Of a DNA stretch of 64,000 bases, positions 34,830 to 43,315 are shown piece after piece. The position numbers were made by a program, and so were the translations under genes. This DNA comes from JANQJA01 sp965267485 (GTDB lineage: Bacteria > Pseudomonadota > Gammaproteobacteria > Pseudomonadales > Azotimanducaceae). Each line of letters opens with the position of its first letter. Position 1 is the stretch's first letter. The DNA lies in contig OZ254080.1 in NCBI GenBank assembly GCA_965267485.1, positions 2,790,001 through 2,854,000 on the forward strand, read 5' to 3'. The notes under the pieces were generated by a model. The model saw only the letters and a program-made list of their open reading frames with translations, did no database searches and had not been told where the DNA came from.

Positions 34830-36584
34830 TCAGGGCGTCTCGCGCGAACCGAAGCTCGAGATTCCGCGCCGGAAAGATCGCTTGCGACGATAGGGGTAGA
34901 CATCGACCACCTGCTCGTCACGGATCTTCTGCTGAATCTCCTGCCAGAATTCAACGGTAAACAGGTCGGCGTGATACTCCCTGAAGATGTCACGGAGCTT
35001 CTCTGAACTGAACAGGAAAGTTTCGAACTCCTCGGGAAAGACATCCCATGGCCCGACGTCATACCAGGGCTCCGCCGCCATCACATCATCGTTGGAACGC
35101 GCCTCGGGAATCTTCCTAAAGTTCACCTGGGTGACGTAGCAGATCTCGTCGTAATCGTAGAAAACGACCCGGCGGTGGCGCGTCACGCCGAAGTTCTTCA
35201 GCAGCATGTCACCGGGGAAGATGTCGGCAGCAGCAAGCTGCTTGATGGCATTGCCGTACTCATCGAGCACCTGCCGCAACTCGAAGTCGCTGGCGTCCTG
35301 AATATACAGGTTCAACGGCGTCATCAGCCGCTCGGTGTAGAGGTGCTTGACGATAACCTCGTCGTCGGTGATCTCGAGTGAGGATGCGCAGGCGCGACGC
35401 AGTTCCTCGATCACCTCGTCTGACAGGCGATGCCGCGGAAAGCGGAAGTTCCTGAACTCCTGCGTATCCGCCATCCGGCCGACCCGGTCATGGGTTTTCA
35501 CCAGATAGTAGGCATCACGCACCTGCTCGCGCGTCACCTTCTTCGTGGGTGCAAACCTGTCCCGGATCACCTTGAACACGATCTGGTAGGACGGCAGCGT
35601 GAACACCGCCATGACGAGCCCCTTGATGCCCTCTGCCAGCACGAGTTGATCGTCAGAGTGTTCAAGGTGATCGAGAAAGCCGCGATAGAACTCGGTCTTG
35701 CCATGCTTGTAGAAGCCGAGTGACGTATACAACTCCCACCGCTTCTTGTTCGGCAGCAGATCGGCGAGGAACTCGACCATGTCGATGGGGCTGTCGATAT
35801 CGACCATGAAGTAGCTGCGCGTGAAGCTGAAGATGATCGACAGATCGTCCTCATTCCAGATGATCGTATCAACGTAAAGGCCCTCTCCCGTGTTCTGGAT
35901 CGGAATGGCAATCGGGAAGACATGCTCATCGTCGATGGTCATGCGGCCGATCAGATAGGCACCCTTGTTCCGAAAGAACACCGAATCCAGCATGTCGAAT
36001 CGCACGGCGTGGGGGCTCCGCAGCAGCGGAATCGAGTTCTTCATCGTCTCGAGCATCAGCTCGACATCAGTATCGATATCCATCCAGCCAATCGAGAACG
36101 GGGTTGCTTCCAGCACCTCTCTCAGCAGCGGCGCGAGATTTGACCCCGTACCGAACGAATGCGTCAGCGTTGCACCACCCCTTGGCTGCTGTGGCAGCGG
36201 CTCGGTCACGAAGGCGACATCGTCATTCAGTCCCTCGGCACCGACGAGCTTGCGGAAGATGGTGTTGAAGACCGTCTCGGCCAGTTCACAGTCCTTCCGG
36301 TACTCGATCAGGTCGATGTACTCGCGCTTGATCGCCGCCCAGGAGGCCGGGTCGGAGGCATCCTCGCCATAACGGTCCCGGATTCTCGACACCATGGATG
36401 AGGCAGACTCCGCGTAAAGCTCGATTCTGGACAGGGACGCCCGCTGCACCTCCAGCCAGTCGCCCTTCTCAAAGCGTGCCAGCGCCCCGGCGGTGATCTG
36501 CCGGAACTGGCGGCGGTAGTCATCGAAGCCCTTCAGGATCAGGGCCGCGATCTCGACGGCGATATCTTCGGCAATGGCTGACAT
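34830..36584 (-). CDS. aceK: Isocitrate dehydrogenase kinase/phosphatase
   Basis: The 584-residue protein is AceK, close to the E. coli length of 578. The N-terminal regulatory domain has RASLSRIELYAESASSMVSRIRDRYG. The C-terminal kinase-like domain has FYKHGKTEFYRGFLDHLEHSDDQ, NLYIQDA, FPGDMLLKNFGVTRHRRVVFYDYDEICY with the paired aspartates of the active site. It phosphorylates and dephosphorylates isocitrate dehydrogenase, steering isocitrate into the glyoxylate shunt during growth on acetate or fatty acids. It is not linked to aceA/aceB here, unlike enterobacteria. The start is ATG 36584; the longer frame upstream is a shadow of the divergent regulator region. Confidence 0.93.
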   Translation of the reverse strand: MSAIAEDIAVEIAALILKGFDDYRRQFRQITAGALARFEKGDWLEVQRASLSRIELYAESASSMVSRIRDRYGEDASDPASWAAIKREYIDLIEYRKDCELAETVFNTIFRKLVGAEGLNDDVAFVTEPLPQQPRGGATLTHSFGTGSNLAPLLREVLEATPFSIGWMDIDTDVELMLETMKNSIPLLRSPHAVRFDMLDSVFFRNKGAYLIGRMTIDDEHVFPIAIPIQNTGEGLYVDTIIWNEDDLSIIFSFTRSYFMVDIDSPIDMVEFLADLLPNKKRWELYTSLGFYKHGKTEFYRGFLDHLEHSDDQLVLAEGIKGLVMAVFTLPSYQIVFKVIRDRFAPTKKVTREQVRDAYYLVKTHDRVGRMADTQEFRNFRFPRHRLSDEVIEELRRACASSLEITDDEVIVKHLYTERLMTPLNLYIQDASDFELRQVLDEYGNAIKQLAAADIFPGDMLLKNFGVTRHRRVVFYDYDEICYVTQVNFRKIPEARSNDDVMAAEPWYDVGPWDVFPEEFETFLFSSEKLRDIFREYHADLFTVEFWQEIQQKIRDEQVVDVYPYRRKRSFRRGISSFGSRETP

Positions 36585-36620
36585 ACGGCAATTCTGACAG
36601 ATCAGCGGGGTGAATTTCGC

Positions 36621-36648
36621 TTGCGATGTTGCACTGCATCCATATAAT
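36621..36648 (+). promoter_or_regulatory. Promoter of the gntR-RND operon
   Basis: TTGCGA at 36621-36626 and a perfect TATAAT at 36643-36648 are separated by 16 bases, on the strand of the GntR gene. The start point would fall within the operator palindromes just downstream, so binding there would block transcription. Confidence 0.6.
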
Positions 36649-36660
36649 GGCCCGACCAAA

Positions 36661-36704
36661 TTGGTCTGACCATATTGGTAGCGCCAAAGTGGTCTAACCA
36701 AACG
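36661..36704 (+). promoter_or_regulatory. Two GntR/PdhR-type operators
   Basis: TTGGTCTGACCAT at 36661-36673 and AGTGGTCTAACCAAAC at 36689-36704 both contain TGGT-NNN-ACCA, the palindrome used by FadR-subfamily GntR regulators such as PdhR. A third half-overlapping GACCAAATTGGTC spans 36654-36666. They lie between the -10 box and the ATG of the GntR gene, as expected for autorepression. Confidence 0.7.
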
Positions 36705-36741
36705 CATCACGCGTACAAGCCGCCATGCATCGGAAACCGAC

Positions 36742-37473
36742 ATGAAAGTATCCACCGCCTCGCGCGTCGAGGAAATCTGGGCCGAGCTCCGGGAAGAAAT
36801 CCTGCGGGGCCAGTACCGCCCGGGCGAGCGCCTGCCGTCAGAACGCGATCTCGCGGCACGCTTTGGTGCCAACCGGGGCGCCGTCCGCGAGGCCCTCAAG
36901 AAGCTCGAACAAATGGGAATCGCCGACATCACGCCCGGCGGTGTACGTGTGGTGCCCGTCGAGGAAGCGACGCTGGACGTGCTCGGCTACATCCTGGCGC
37001 TGGGTGACCGCCCGGACCCCACCCTGCTGAGCCAGGTCCTCGAAGTACTCGGCGCCCTGATGTCGATGTCTGCCGGCAAGGCAGTCGAGGCAGCAGACGA
37101 TGCACAGATTGAAGCCATGCAGTCGATCGTTGGCAGACTGATCGAAACGCGCGGCAACCGCGAGCAGCAGTCAGAGCTCTGGAACCAGTTGGGCCTGCTC
37201 TTCACGAGCGTCAACGAAAACCTCGTGCTGAGACTCATTCTGAACGGCGTGAAGACACAGTTCGTCGGCCTCAAAAGCCCCGAGGAGTCCGATGTCAGGC
37301 TCGATTCCGCACAAGACGCGCAGATTCTGGCGCGAATTGCCGAAAACCTCTCGAACCGCGACGCACGCGCTGTCGCCGCCGCGGTCGAGGATCACTTTGT
37401 ACTGGTGCGAGAGACGGTTGTGGACGCCGTTTCCCGTCTGAATGAACAGTCCCGGAGCGTTTCAAATGGGTAG
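36742..37473 (+). CDS. GntR-family (FadR subfamily) transcriptional regulator
   Basis: The 243-residue protein has an N-terminal winged helix (residues 8-70: EEIWAELREEILRGQYRPGERLPSERDLAARFGANRGAVREALKKLEQMGI) and a C-terminal all-helical FCD-like domain. The metal-binding His residues of FCD are mostly not visible apart from the C-terminal DHFVLVRE, so effector binding may differ. TGGT-NNN-ACCA operators upstream fit its subfamily. It overlaps the adaptor gene by 8 bases (ATGGGTAG), so it is translated with, and very probably represses, the RND pump operon. Confidence 0.88.
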   Translation: MKVSTASRVEEIWAELREEILRGQYRPGERLPSERDLAARFGANRGAVREALKKLEQMGIADITPGGVRVVPVEEATLDVLGYILALGDRPDPTLLSQVLEVLGALMSMSAGKAVEAADDAQIEAMQSIVGRLIETRGNREQQSELWNQLGLLFTSVNENLVLRLILNGVKTQFVGLKSPEESDVRLDSAQDAQILARIAENLSNRDARAVAAAVEDHFVLVRETVVDAVSRLNEQSRSVSNG

Positions 37474-38620
37474 CACTATCATCAAGGGAATCATTACCGT
37501 CGGCGTCCTGTTCGTCGCCGTCGTCATGGCATACGGACTCGTCGTGACCGCCCCGGCGCCGGATCAGGTGGAACCCGAGGCGGTTGCAACGTCGATCCGC
37601 GTCGAACGCGTCAACCCTGCCTCCATCCAGCTGAAGGTCCGCTCCCAGGGGACGGTGACGCCGCTGACCGAAAGTGAGCTGATCCCGGAAGTCTCCGGCA
37701 AGGTCAGCTGGGTCTCGCCGAATCTGGCGGCCGGCGGCTTCTTCGAGCAGGATGAAGTGCTCCTGCGTATCGATGACCGCGACTACCGCTCGACGCTCGA
37801 TCGCGCCAGCGCGTCCTACGCACGCGCCCAGGCCGAAGAGGAACACGCCCGGTTCGAACTCGAGCGCCGCCGCAAGCTCGTGGAGGATCGACTGGCGAGC
37901 CAGGCCGATCTCGAATCGGCCCTGCGCGCCCACCGTATCGCGGAAGCCGCGCTCAAGGAGGCAAGCGTCGTCCTCAAGCAGGCCGAGCGCGACCTCGAGC
38001 GCACGGCGGTACGCGCACCTTACCGTGGTCTGGTCCGCATGAAGAAGGTCGACCAGGGTCAGTTCGTCCAGCGCGGCGCCTCCATCGCACAGATCTACGC
38101 CAGCGACTTCGTAGAGGTGCGGCTGCCGATCGCCGACAGCCAGCTTGCCTATCTGGACCTGCCGCTGGGCCAGCGCGGCGAATTGCCGGCTGACCGCCAG
38201 GCCACCGTCATCCTGAGCACCGAATACGGCGGTGAACACTACGAATGGATTGGCTCGCTGATCCGCACCGAAGCGGCAATCGACAGCAAGACGCGCATGG
38301 TCTACGCGGTCGCGCGGGTCGAGAACGATCCCGCCGGCGCAATGCCACCGATGCCGGTCGGACTGTTCGTGAACGCCGAGATATTCGGCCGGGAAGTCGA
38401 CGATCTCGTGGTCCTGCCAAGAGCTGTCGTACGCAACCAGTCACAGGTACTCGTCGTTGATGACGACAACCGGCTGCGATATCGCGATGTGGACATCTTC
38501 CGCTACGACGGCGAACAGGTCTTCATTCGCGGGGGGCTGAGTAAGGGCGAACTCGTGAACCTCACGCCCATTCAGACTGTCATTGACGGCATGCGGGTCA
38601 GACCCGCCACGCAGGGGTAA
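37466..38620 (+). CDS. RND efflux periplasmic adaptor subunit (membrane fusion protein)
   Basis: The 384-residue protein has an N-terminal membrane anchor (IIKGIITVGVLFVAVVMAYGLVV), a lipoyl/barrel-sandwich half (RSQGTVTPLTESELIPEVSGKVSWVSPNLAAGGFFEQDEVLLRID), a helical hairpin (about residues 105-175), the second lipoyl half (RTAVRAPYRGLVRMKKVDQGQFVQRG) and beta-barrel domains. It links the inner-membrane RND pump to an outer-membrane channel. ATG 37466 overlaps the gntR stop. It is 7 bases before the RND gene. No TolC gene is adjacent; one is at 56127. Confidence 0.9.
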   Translation: MGSTIIKGIITVGVLFVAVVMAYGLVVTAPAPDQVEPEAVATSIRVERVNPASIQLKVRSQGTVTPLTESELIPEVSGKVSWVSPNLAAGGFFEQDEVLLRIDDRDYRSTLDRASASYARAQAEEEHARFELERRRKLVEDRLASQADLESALRAHRIAEAALKEASVVLKQAERDLERTAVRAPYRGLVRMKKVDQGQFVQRGASIAQIYASDFVEVRLPIADSQLAYLDLPLGQRGELPADRQATVILSTEYGGEHYEWIGSLIRTEAAIDSKTRMVYAVARVENDPAGAMPPMPVGLFVNAEIFGREVDDLVVLPRAVVRNQSQVLVVDDDNRLRYRDVDIFRYDGEQVFIRGGLSKGELVNLTPIQTVIDGMRVRPATQG

Positions 38621-38627
38621 CGACGCC

Positions 38628-41600
38628 ATGCTGGAACGAATGATTACCTGGTTCGTCGACAACCCGATTGCGGCGAATCTCCTGATGGCGATCTTCCTCG
38701 CCGGTGGCGCCATTTCACTCGGCTCGATGCACAAGGAGGAGTTTCCCAGCATCGAGCCGGGCGTCGTGCGCATCACGGTGCCTTACCTCGGCGCTGCGCC
38801 CGAAGAAGTCGAGCAGGCAGTATGCATCCGCATCGAAGAGGCCATTGAAGGTGTCGATGGGATCGACCGGGTGTTCTCGACGGCATCTGAAGGTGCCTGC
38901 AGCGTCATGGTTGAACTGCTGCCGGAAGCCGACATCGGCATGACGATGAACGAGATCAAGAGCAACGTCGACGGCATCTCCACCTTCCCGGCCGAGACCG
39001 AGAAACCCATCATCCAGTCGATGCAGTTCGTCGGCCAGACTATCCTGCTGGCCATCTCCGGCGAGACTGACGATCGCACCCTGCGCGTCACCGCCGACCG
39101 CATCCGCGACGACATCGCTGCCATCAGAGGTATCTCGCAGGTCGCGGTCAACTACTCGCGCCCCTACGAGATCTCCATCGAAGTCCCGGAAAACACGCTG
39201 CGCCAGTACGGCCTGACGCTGGGCTCGGTCGCGAATGCCATCCGGACATCGTCACTCGACATGCCCGGCGGCTCGATCAAGACCGACGGCGGCGAAGTGC
39301 TGCTGCGGAGCAAGGGCCAGGCCTACCGGGGCGCCGAGTTCGAGGACATTGTCGTCCTGACGCGACCTGACGGCTCCAACATTACGGTCGGTGATATCGC
39401 CACCGTTCACGATGGGTTCCAGGAGGGCTACCTGCGGGCACGCCTGAACGGCAAGCCCATGACCATGGTGACCACCTATCGCGTTGGCGAAGAAGACACG
39501 CTGGAATCGGCGCAATCCGTCAAGGATTACCTCGAACGCATCAGGCCGACGCTCCCCGAAGGGCTCGATGTTTCGATCTGGATGGACGAGTCGCAATCTC
39601 TGGAGCGCCGGATCAACACCCTGACGGGGAGCGCGTACGCCGGCCTCGCGCTGGTGTTACTGATTCTGACCATGTTCCTGCGCTTCAAGGTGGCGATCTG
39701 GGTCGCGGCCGGCATCCCGATTGCGGTATTCGGTGCCCTCTGGTTCTTCCCGGCGGCCGGACTCAATATTTCCTCGCTCACTGTCCTCGCCTTCATTCTG
39801 GTGCTGGGCGTTGTGGTCGATGATGCAATCGTTGTCGGGGAACGGGTGTTCGCCCACGAGCGTACCGACAAGAATCACCGGGAAGCCGCCATTGCGGGCA
39901 CCATCGAGGTCGCGATTCCCGTTGTCTTTGGTGTACTCACGACGGTCGCGGCGTTCCTGCCGATCCTGCTGATCGAAGGCAACATGGGCAAGTTTTTCTC
40001 GATTATCGGTTGGGTCGTGGTCGTGTGCCTCTTCTTCAGCCTGCTGGAGTCGCAGCTGATTCTGCCCGCCCACCTCGCGCACCGGAAAACCGAGGGCTAC
40101 ATGTTCGAGAAGACCCGGCTCGTGCAGGGGTGGATCAGATTCCAGGGCGTCTTTGCCGATGCGCTGGAATCAGTCGCCAACAACTTCTATCGCCCGGTGC
40201 TCGAACGATCGCTCGAGTGGCGCTGGGTCACGTGGGCCGTGGCCACGGCCGTCCTGCTGCTCGCACTGGCGCTCGTTATCTCCGGCCGCGTCGTCTTCCA
40301 GTTCTTTCCGGCCGTCGAGGGCAACATGGTGTACTCGACGCTCAACATGCCCGAAGGCATCAACGTCGAGGTCACGGAGGCCGGTGCCAGGCGCATCGAA
40401 CAGGCGGCGCTTGAACTGGCTGACGAACTCGAAGCAGAGCTCGGCAGTCCCGCCGTCCTCGGCGTCATGGCATCCATCGGTTCCAACGCGGCGCGCAGCA
40501 ATGGCCCGCCGCGGATGGGTGCCGGTGGCAGTCATCTCGCCGAGGTTGTCGTCAAGCTCGTGCCGATCGAACAGCGGCGCGGTATCACCGCGTCCGAGAT
40601 CGCCGATCGCTGGCGCGAGAAAACCGGCGAGATTACAGACGCCATTGAGCTGAATTTCACGGCCGATTCGTTCAGCGCCGGCGCGCCCCTGATGATCCAG
40701 CTGCAGGGTCGCGACGTCGAAGAGCTTCGCCGTGCCGCCGCCAGCCTCCGGGAAGAACTCGGACGCTACCCCGGCGTACTCGACCTGACGGACTCGTTCC
40801 GCTCGGGCAAGCAGGAGGTCAAGATGGACATCCTGCCGGAGGCGAAGCCGCTCGGACTGACGCTGAACGATCTTGCCACGCAGGTCAGGCACGCGTTCTA
40901 CGGCGCAGAGGCGCAACGCATCCAGCGCGGCACCGATGACATTCGCGTCATGGTTCGCTACCCCGAGGAAGAGCGAAAGTCGCTCACGAACCTCGAGGAG
41001 ATGCGCATCCGAACCCCCCAGGGGGACGAAGTGCCGTTCCTGTCAGTTGCAGACATCCAGTACGGCAAGGGCTACTCATCGATCCAGCGGCGTGACCGAC
41101 AGCGGATCGTGAATGTCTCTGGCGACGTCAATCGCGCACTCGTGACGCCGGAAGAAGTCATGACGGCCATCGGCCGGACGCTGTGCGAACCCGGCACCCA
41201 ATTGGGCAATCGCGAGCGTCCGTGCATGAACCACAACTTCCCGGGCGTCACGTACTCGCTCGGTGGCGAGCAGGAAGAGCGTGCGCGTGCCATGGGCAGC
41301 ATCTTCGGTACGGTGCCGCTTGCCCTCATGTGCATCTACGCGCTGCTGGCGATCCCGTTGAAGTCCTACATGCAGCCGCTCGTGATCATGAGTGTGATCC
41401 CGTTCGGCGCGGTCGGTGCGATCGTCGGCCACTTCATCATGGGATGGAACCTGATCTTCTTCTCACTGCTCGGCATCGTCGCGCTGTCAGGGGTCGTCGT
41501 GAACTCGTCGCTGGTACTTGTGGACTACATCAACAAGCAGCGCGCCGCCGGGGTCCCGATGTTCCAGGCAGTGTCGAATGCGGGCGTGGTTCGCTTCCGG

Positions 41601-41867
41601 CCGATCCTGCTGACGTCGTTCACAACGTTCGTCGGCCTGGTTCCGCTGATGACCAACAACGATCCCGAAACGTTCATGTTCATCCCGATGGCGATCTCGC
41701 TGGCGTTTGGTGTGTTGCTCGCAACGTTCATAACGCTGCTGCTCGTGCCGAGCCTCTACCTGATGCTGGAGGACTGGTACCGGTTCTGGGGCCTCGACAA
41801 GGCCGTGGACCCCGCGCTGGTCGATCACTCAGCCGAGCATGAGCTGCCCGCATCTGCCGGCAGGTAG
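38628..41867 (+). CDS. RND-family efflux transporter, inner-membrane pump
   Basis: The 1079-residue protein has 12 membrane helices, two large periplasmic loops and the RND helix-4 aspartate pair in LGVVVDDAIVVGERVFAHE. The N-terminus MLERMITWFVDNPIAANLLMAIFLAGGAISL is typical of the AcrB/CusA-like HAE family. It exports drugs, lipids or metals in exchange for protons. The metal-specific CusA methionine cluster is not obvious, so an HAE-type hydrophobic substrate is more likely. It is the third gene of the GntR-controlled operon and is convergent, 2 bases apart, with the GFA gene. Confidence 0.92.
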   Translation: MLERMITWFVDNPIAANLLMAIFLAGGAISLGSMHKEEFPSIEPGVVRITVPYLGAAPEEVEQAVCIRIEEAIEGVDGIDRVFSTASEGACSVMVELLPEADIGMTMNEIKSNVDGISTFPAETEKPIIQSMQFVGQTILLAISGETDDRTLRVTADRIRDDIAAIRGISQVAVNYSRPYEISIEVPENTLRQYGLTLGSVANAIRTSSLDMPGGSIKTDGGEVLLRSKGQAYRGAEFEDIVVLTRPDGSNITVGDIATVHDGFQEGYLRARLNGKPMTMVTTYRVGEEDTLESAQSVKDYLERIRPTLPEGLDVSIWMDESQSLERRINTLTGSAYAGLALVLLILTMFLRFKVAIWVAAGIPIAVFGALWFFPAAGLNISSLTVLAFILVLGVVVDDAIVVGERVFAHERTDKNHREAAIAGTIEVAIPVVFGVLTTVAAFLPILLIEGNMGKFFSIIGWVVVVCLFFSLLESQLILPAHLAHRKTEGYMFEKTRLVQGWIRFQGVFADALESVANNFYRPVLERSLEWRWVTWAVATAVLLLALALVISGRVVFQFFPAVEGNMVYSTLNMPEGINVEVTEAGARRIEQAALELADELEAELGSPAVLGVMASIGSNAARSNGPPRMGAGGSHLAEVVVKLVPIEQRRGITASEIADRWREKTGEITDAIELNFTADSFSAGAPLMIQLQGRDVEELRRAAASLREELGRYPGVLDLTDSFRSGKQEVKMDILPEAKPLGLTLNDLATQVRHAFYGAEAQRIQRGTDDIRVMVRYPEEERKSLTNLEEMRIRTPQGDEVPFLSVADIQYGKGYSSIQRRDRQRIVNVSGDVNRALVTPEEVMTAIGRTLCEPGTQLGNRERPCMNHNFPGVTYSLGGEQEERARAMGSIFGTVPLALMCIYALLAIPLKSYMQPLVIMSVIPFGAVGAIVGHFIMGWNLIFFSLLGIVALSGVVVNSSLVLVDYINKQRAAGVPMFQAVSNAGVVRFRPILLTSFTTFVGLVPLMTNNDPETFMFIPMAISLAFGVLLATFITLLLVPSLYLMLEDWYRFWGLDKAVDPALVDHSAEHELPASAGR

Positions 41868-41869
41868 CA

Positions 41870-42283
41870 TCAGCGGTTGGTGGGGCGCCCGTCCCGCCAG
41901 CTGCGATCGTACCGTGGCAGATCAGCGTCAGGGTCGTACCAGTTCGCCCTGTCTGACAGCCAGATCCGGGCGAACTCCCGGCTGGGCAGATCGGAATCGA
42001 GCGTGCCGAGACTGATGGCGACATTCTCTTTGCGATCCCGGCGCGCATAAATGTGCGTCCCGCAATGGCGGCAGAAGTGCCGCCATTTGCCCGGAGACGA
42101 CTCGAAGCGACTCAGGTGTTCGGCGCCGGCCAGCGAAAAGGCGTCGACCGGAACCGATACAACGCTCCCGAACGCACTCCCGTGCGCCTTGCGGCAGGAT
42201 TCGCAGTGGCAGTGCACGACGTCGCTGACGGGACCGGCCACCGAGTAGGCAACCGCACCGCAAAGGCAACTGCCGTGAATCAC
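41870..42283 (-). CDS. GFA-family zinc protein (formaldehyde-activating-enzyme-like)
   Basis: The 137-residue protein has the GFA beta-fold with zinc ligands CLCG at residues 6-9, HCHCESCRK and CRHCG. The family includes Gfa and CENP-V-like proteins that bind glutathione or act on small molecules. It is not necessarily a formaldehyde enzyme; annotations of this family are loose. It starts at GTG 42283 and overlaps the stop of the upstream alpha/beta hydrolase by 4 bases, so the two form a minus-strand pair. Confidence 0.87.
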   Translation of the reverse strand: MIHGSCLCGAVAYSVAGPVSDVVHCHCESCRKAHGSAFGSVVSVPVDAFSLAGAEHLSRFESSPGKWRHFCRHCGTHIYARRDRKENVAISLGTLDSDLPSREFARIWLSDRANWYDPDADLPRYDRSWRDGRPTNR

Positions 42284-43200
42284 GGGTGGGGTCCTGCAGG
42301 CGATGCCGCCAGGAACGCGGCGATTTCGTCGTTGAGCCGTTCGGGCTGGTCGTAGTGAATCATGTGCCCGGCACCCGGAATCTCGACGTGCCGGGCATCG
42401 CGGAACAATCGCACCCGGCGGCGGTTGGACTCGTCATGCAGGACTTTTATGTCCACGGGATCAAATTCCCGAATACCCATCCAGTAATCCATCGAGTGTT
42501 CACCCGTCACGAGCAGCACCGGGCAGCTCACAAACTGGCACATGCGCTCGGTTTCGTCATGATCGAACGTATTCCACACCATCTGCACGCGGCTGTCCCA
42601 CTTCCAGCATACGCCGCCCCCGGGATGCGCCTCGATCCCGTCGTCGACGATCGCCGCGGCCAGCGACGGTGAGAGCTTCGGGTTGTTGCGCGTCAGGCGC
42701 GCCAGGGCCTCTTCCCGATCTGCCATCTGGCGCGGCGCGTGCCGCAGCCCGAGCAGGCCTTCCACGCCGCGACGCCAGCCTTCCTGCATCATCTCGCTGG
42801 ATATCGCCTCACCGGCCCTAGGCGGCCCCATGCCATCGATGATGATCAGCCCGGAGACGCACGCCGGCCAGATCCCCGCAAACCGGGTGACAATGTGTCC
42901 ACCCAGGCTGTGACCGACCAGCACCGCATCCGACAGGCCGAAATGGTCGTACAGGGCCTTGAGGTCGGCGACGAACTGCGCCATGGCATAGCTGCCGGTA
43001 TTGTCGCTGTCACCATGCCCACGGAGGTCCGGTGCGATGACGCGCCACGCCGACGTCAGCGGTGCCGCAATATCGCGCATGGCAAAGCCGTGATCTCGCA
43101 TACCATGCACCAGCACGAGGGCAGGCTTTTCTGCACCACCGAAATCGAGCGCCGATATTTGGCAGTCAGCGCCCTGAAATTGAACTCTTTGAGCCTTCAC
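42280..43200 (-). CDS. Alpha/beta-fold hydrolase
   Basis: The 306-residue protein has a canonical catalytic set: oxyanion LVHGMRDHG, DLRGHGDSD, nucleophile VGHSLGGH, acid in VTGEHSMDY and His in IPGAGHMIHYDQPE. It is similar to epoxide hydrolase or carboxylesterase-type enzymes and probably cleaves a small ester, lactone or C-C bond substrate. GTG 43200 is preferred as start; the in-frame GTG 43251 gives a longer Cys-containing leader that is not family-like. It is cotranscribed with the GFA gene and divergent from the M16 peptidase. Confidence 0.85.
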   Translation of the reverse strand: MKAQRVQFQGADCQISALDFGGAEKPALVLVHGMRDHGFAMRDIAAPLTSAWRVIAPDLRGHGDSDNTGSYAMAQFVADLKALYDHFGLSDAVLVGHSLGGHIVTRFAGIWPACVSGLIIIDGMGPPRAGEAISSEMMQEGWRRGVEGLLGLRHAPRQMADREEALARLTRNNPKLSPSLAAAIVDDGIEAHPGGGVCWKWDSRVQMVWNTFDHDETERMCQFVSCPVLLVTGEHSMDYWMGIREFDPVDIKVLHDESNRRRVRLFRDARHVEIPGAGHMIHYDQPERLNDEIAAFLAASPAGPHP

Positions 43201-43315
43201 GGGACAGAATATAGGTGCCACTGGACGACATAGGCAAGCGATCCGCCGCACGGTCGTTGCGCCTCACCGCTCATTGGTGTTGACTCATCAACCTGAATCG
43301 AACACAGGAATCGAC

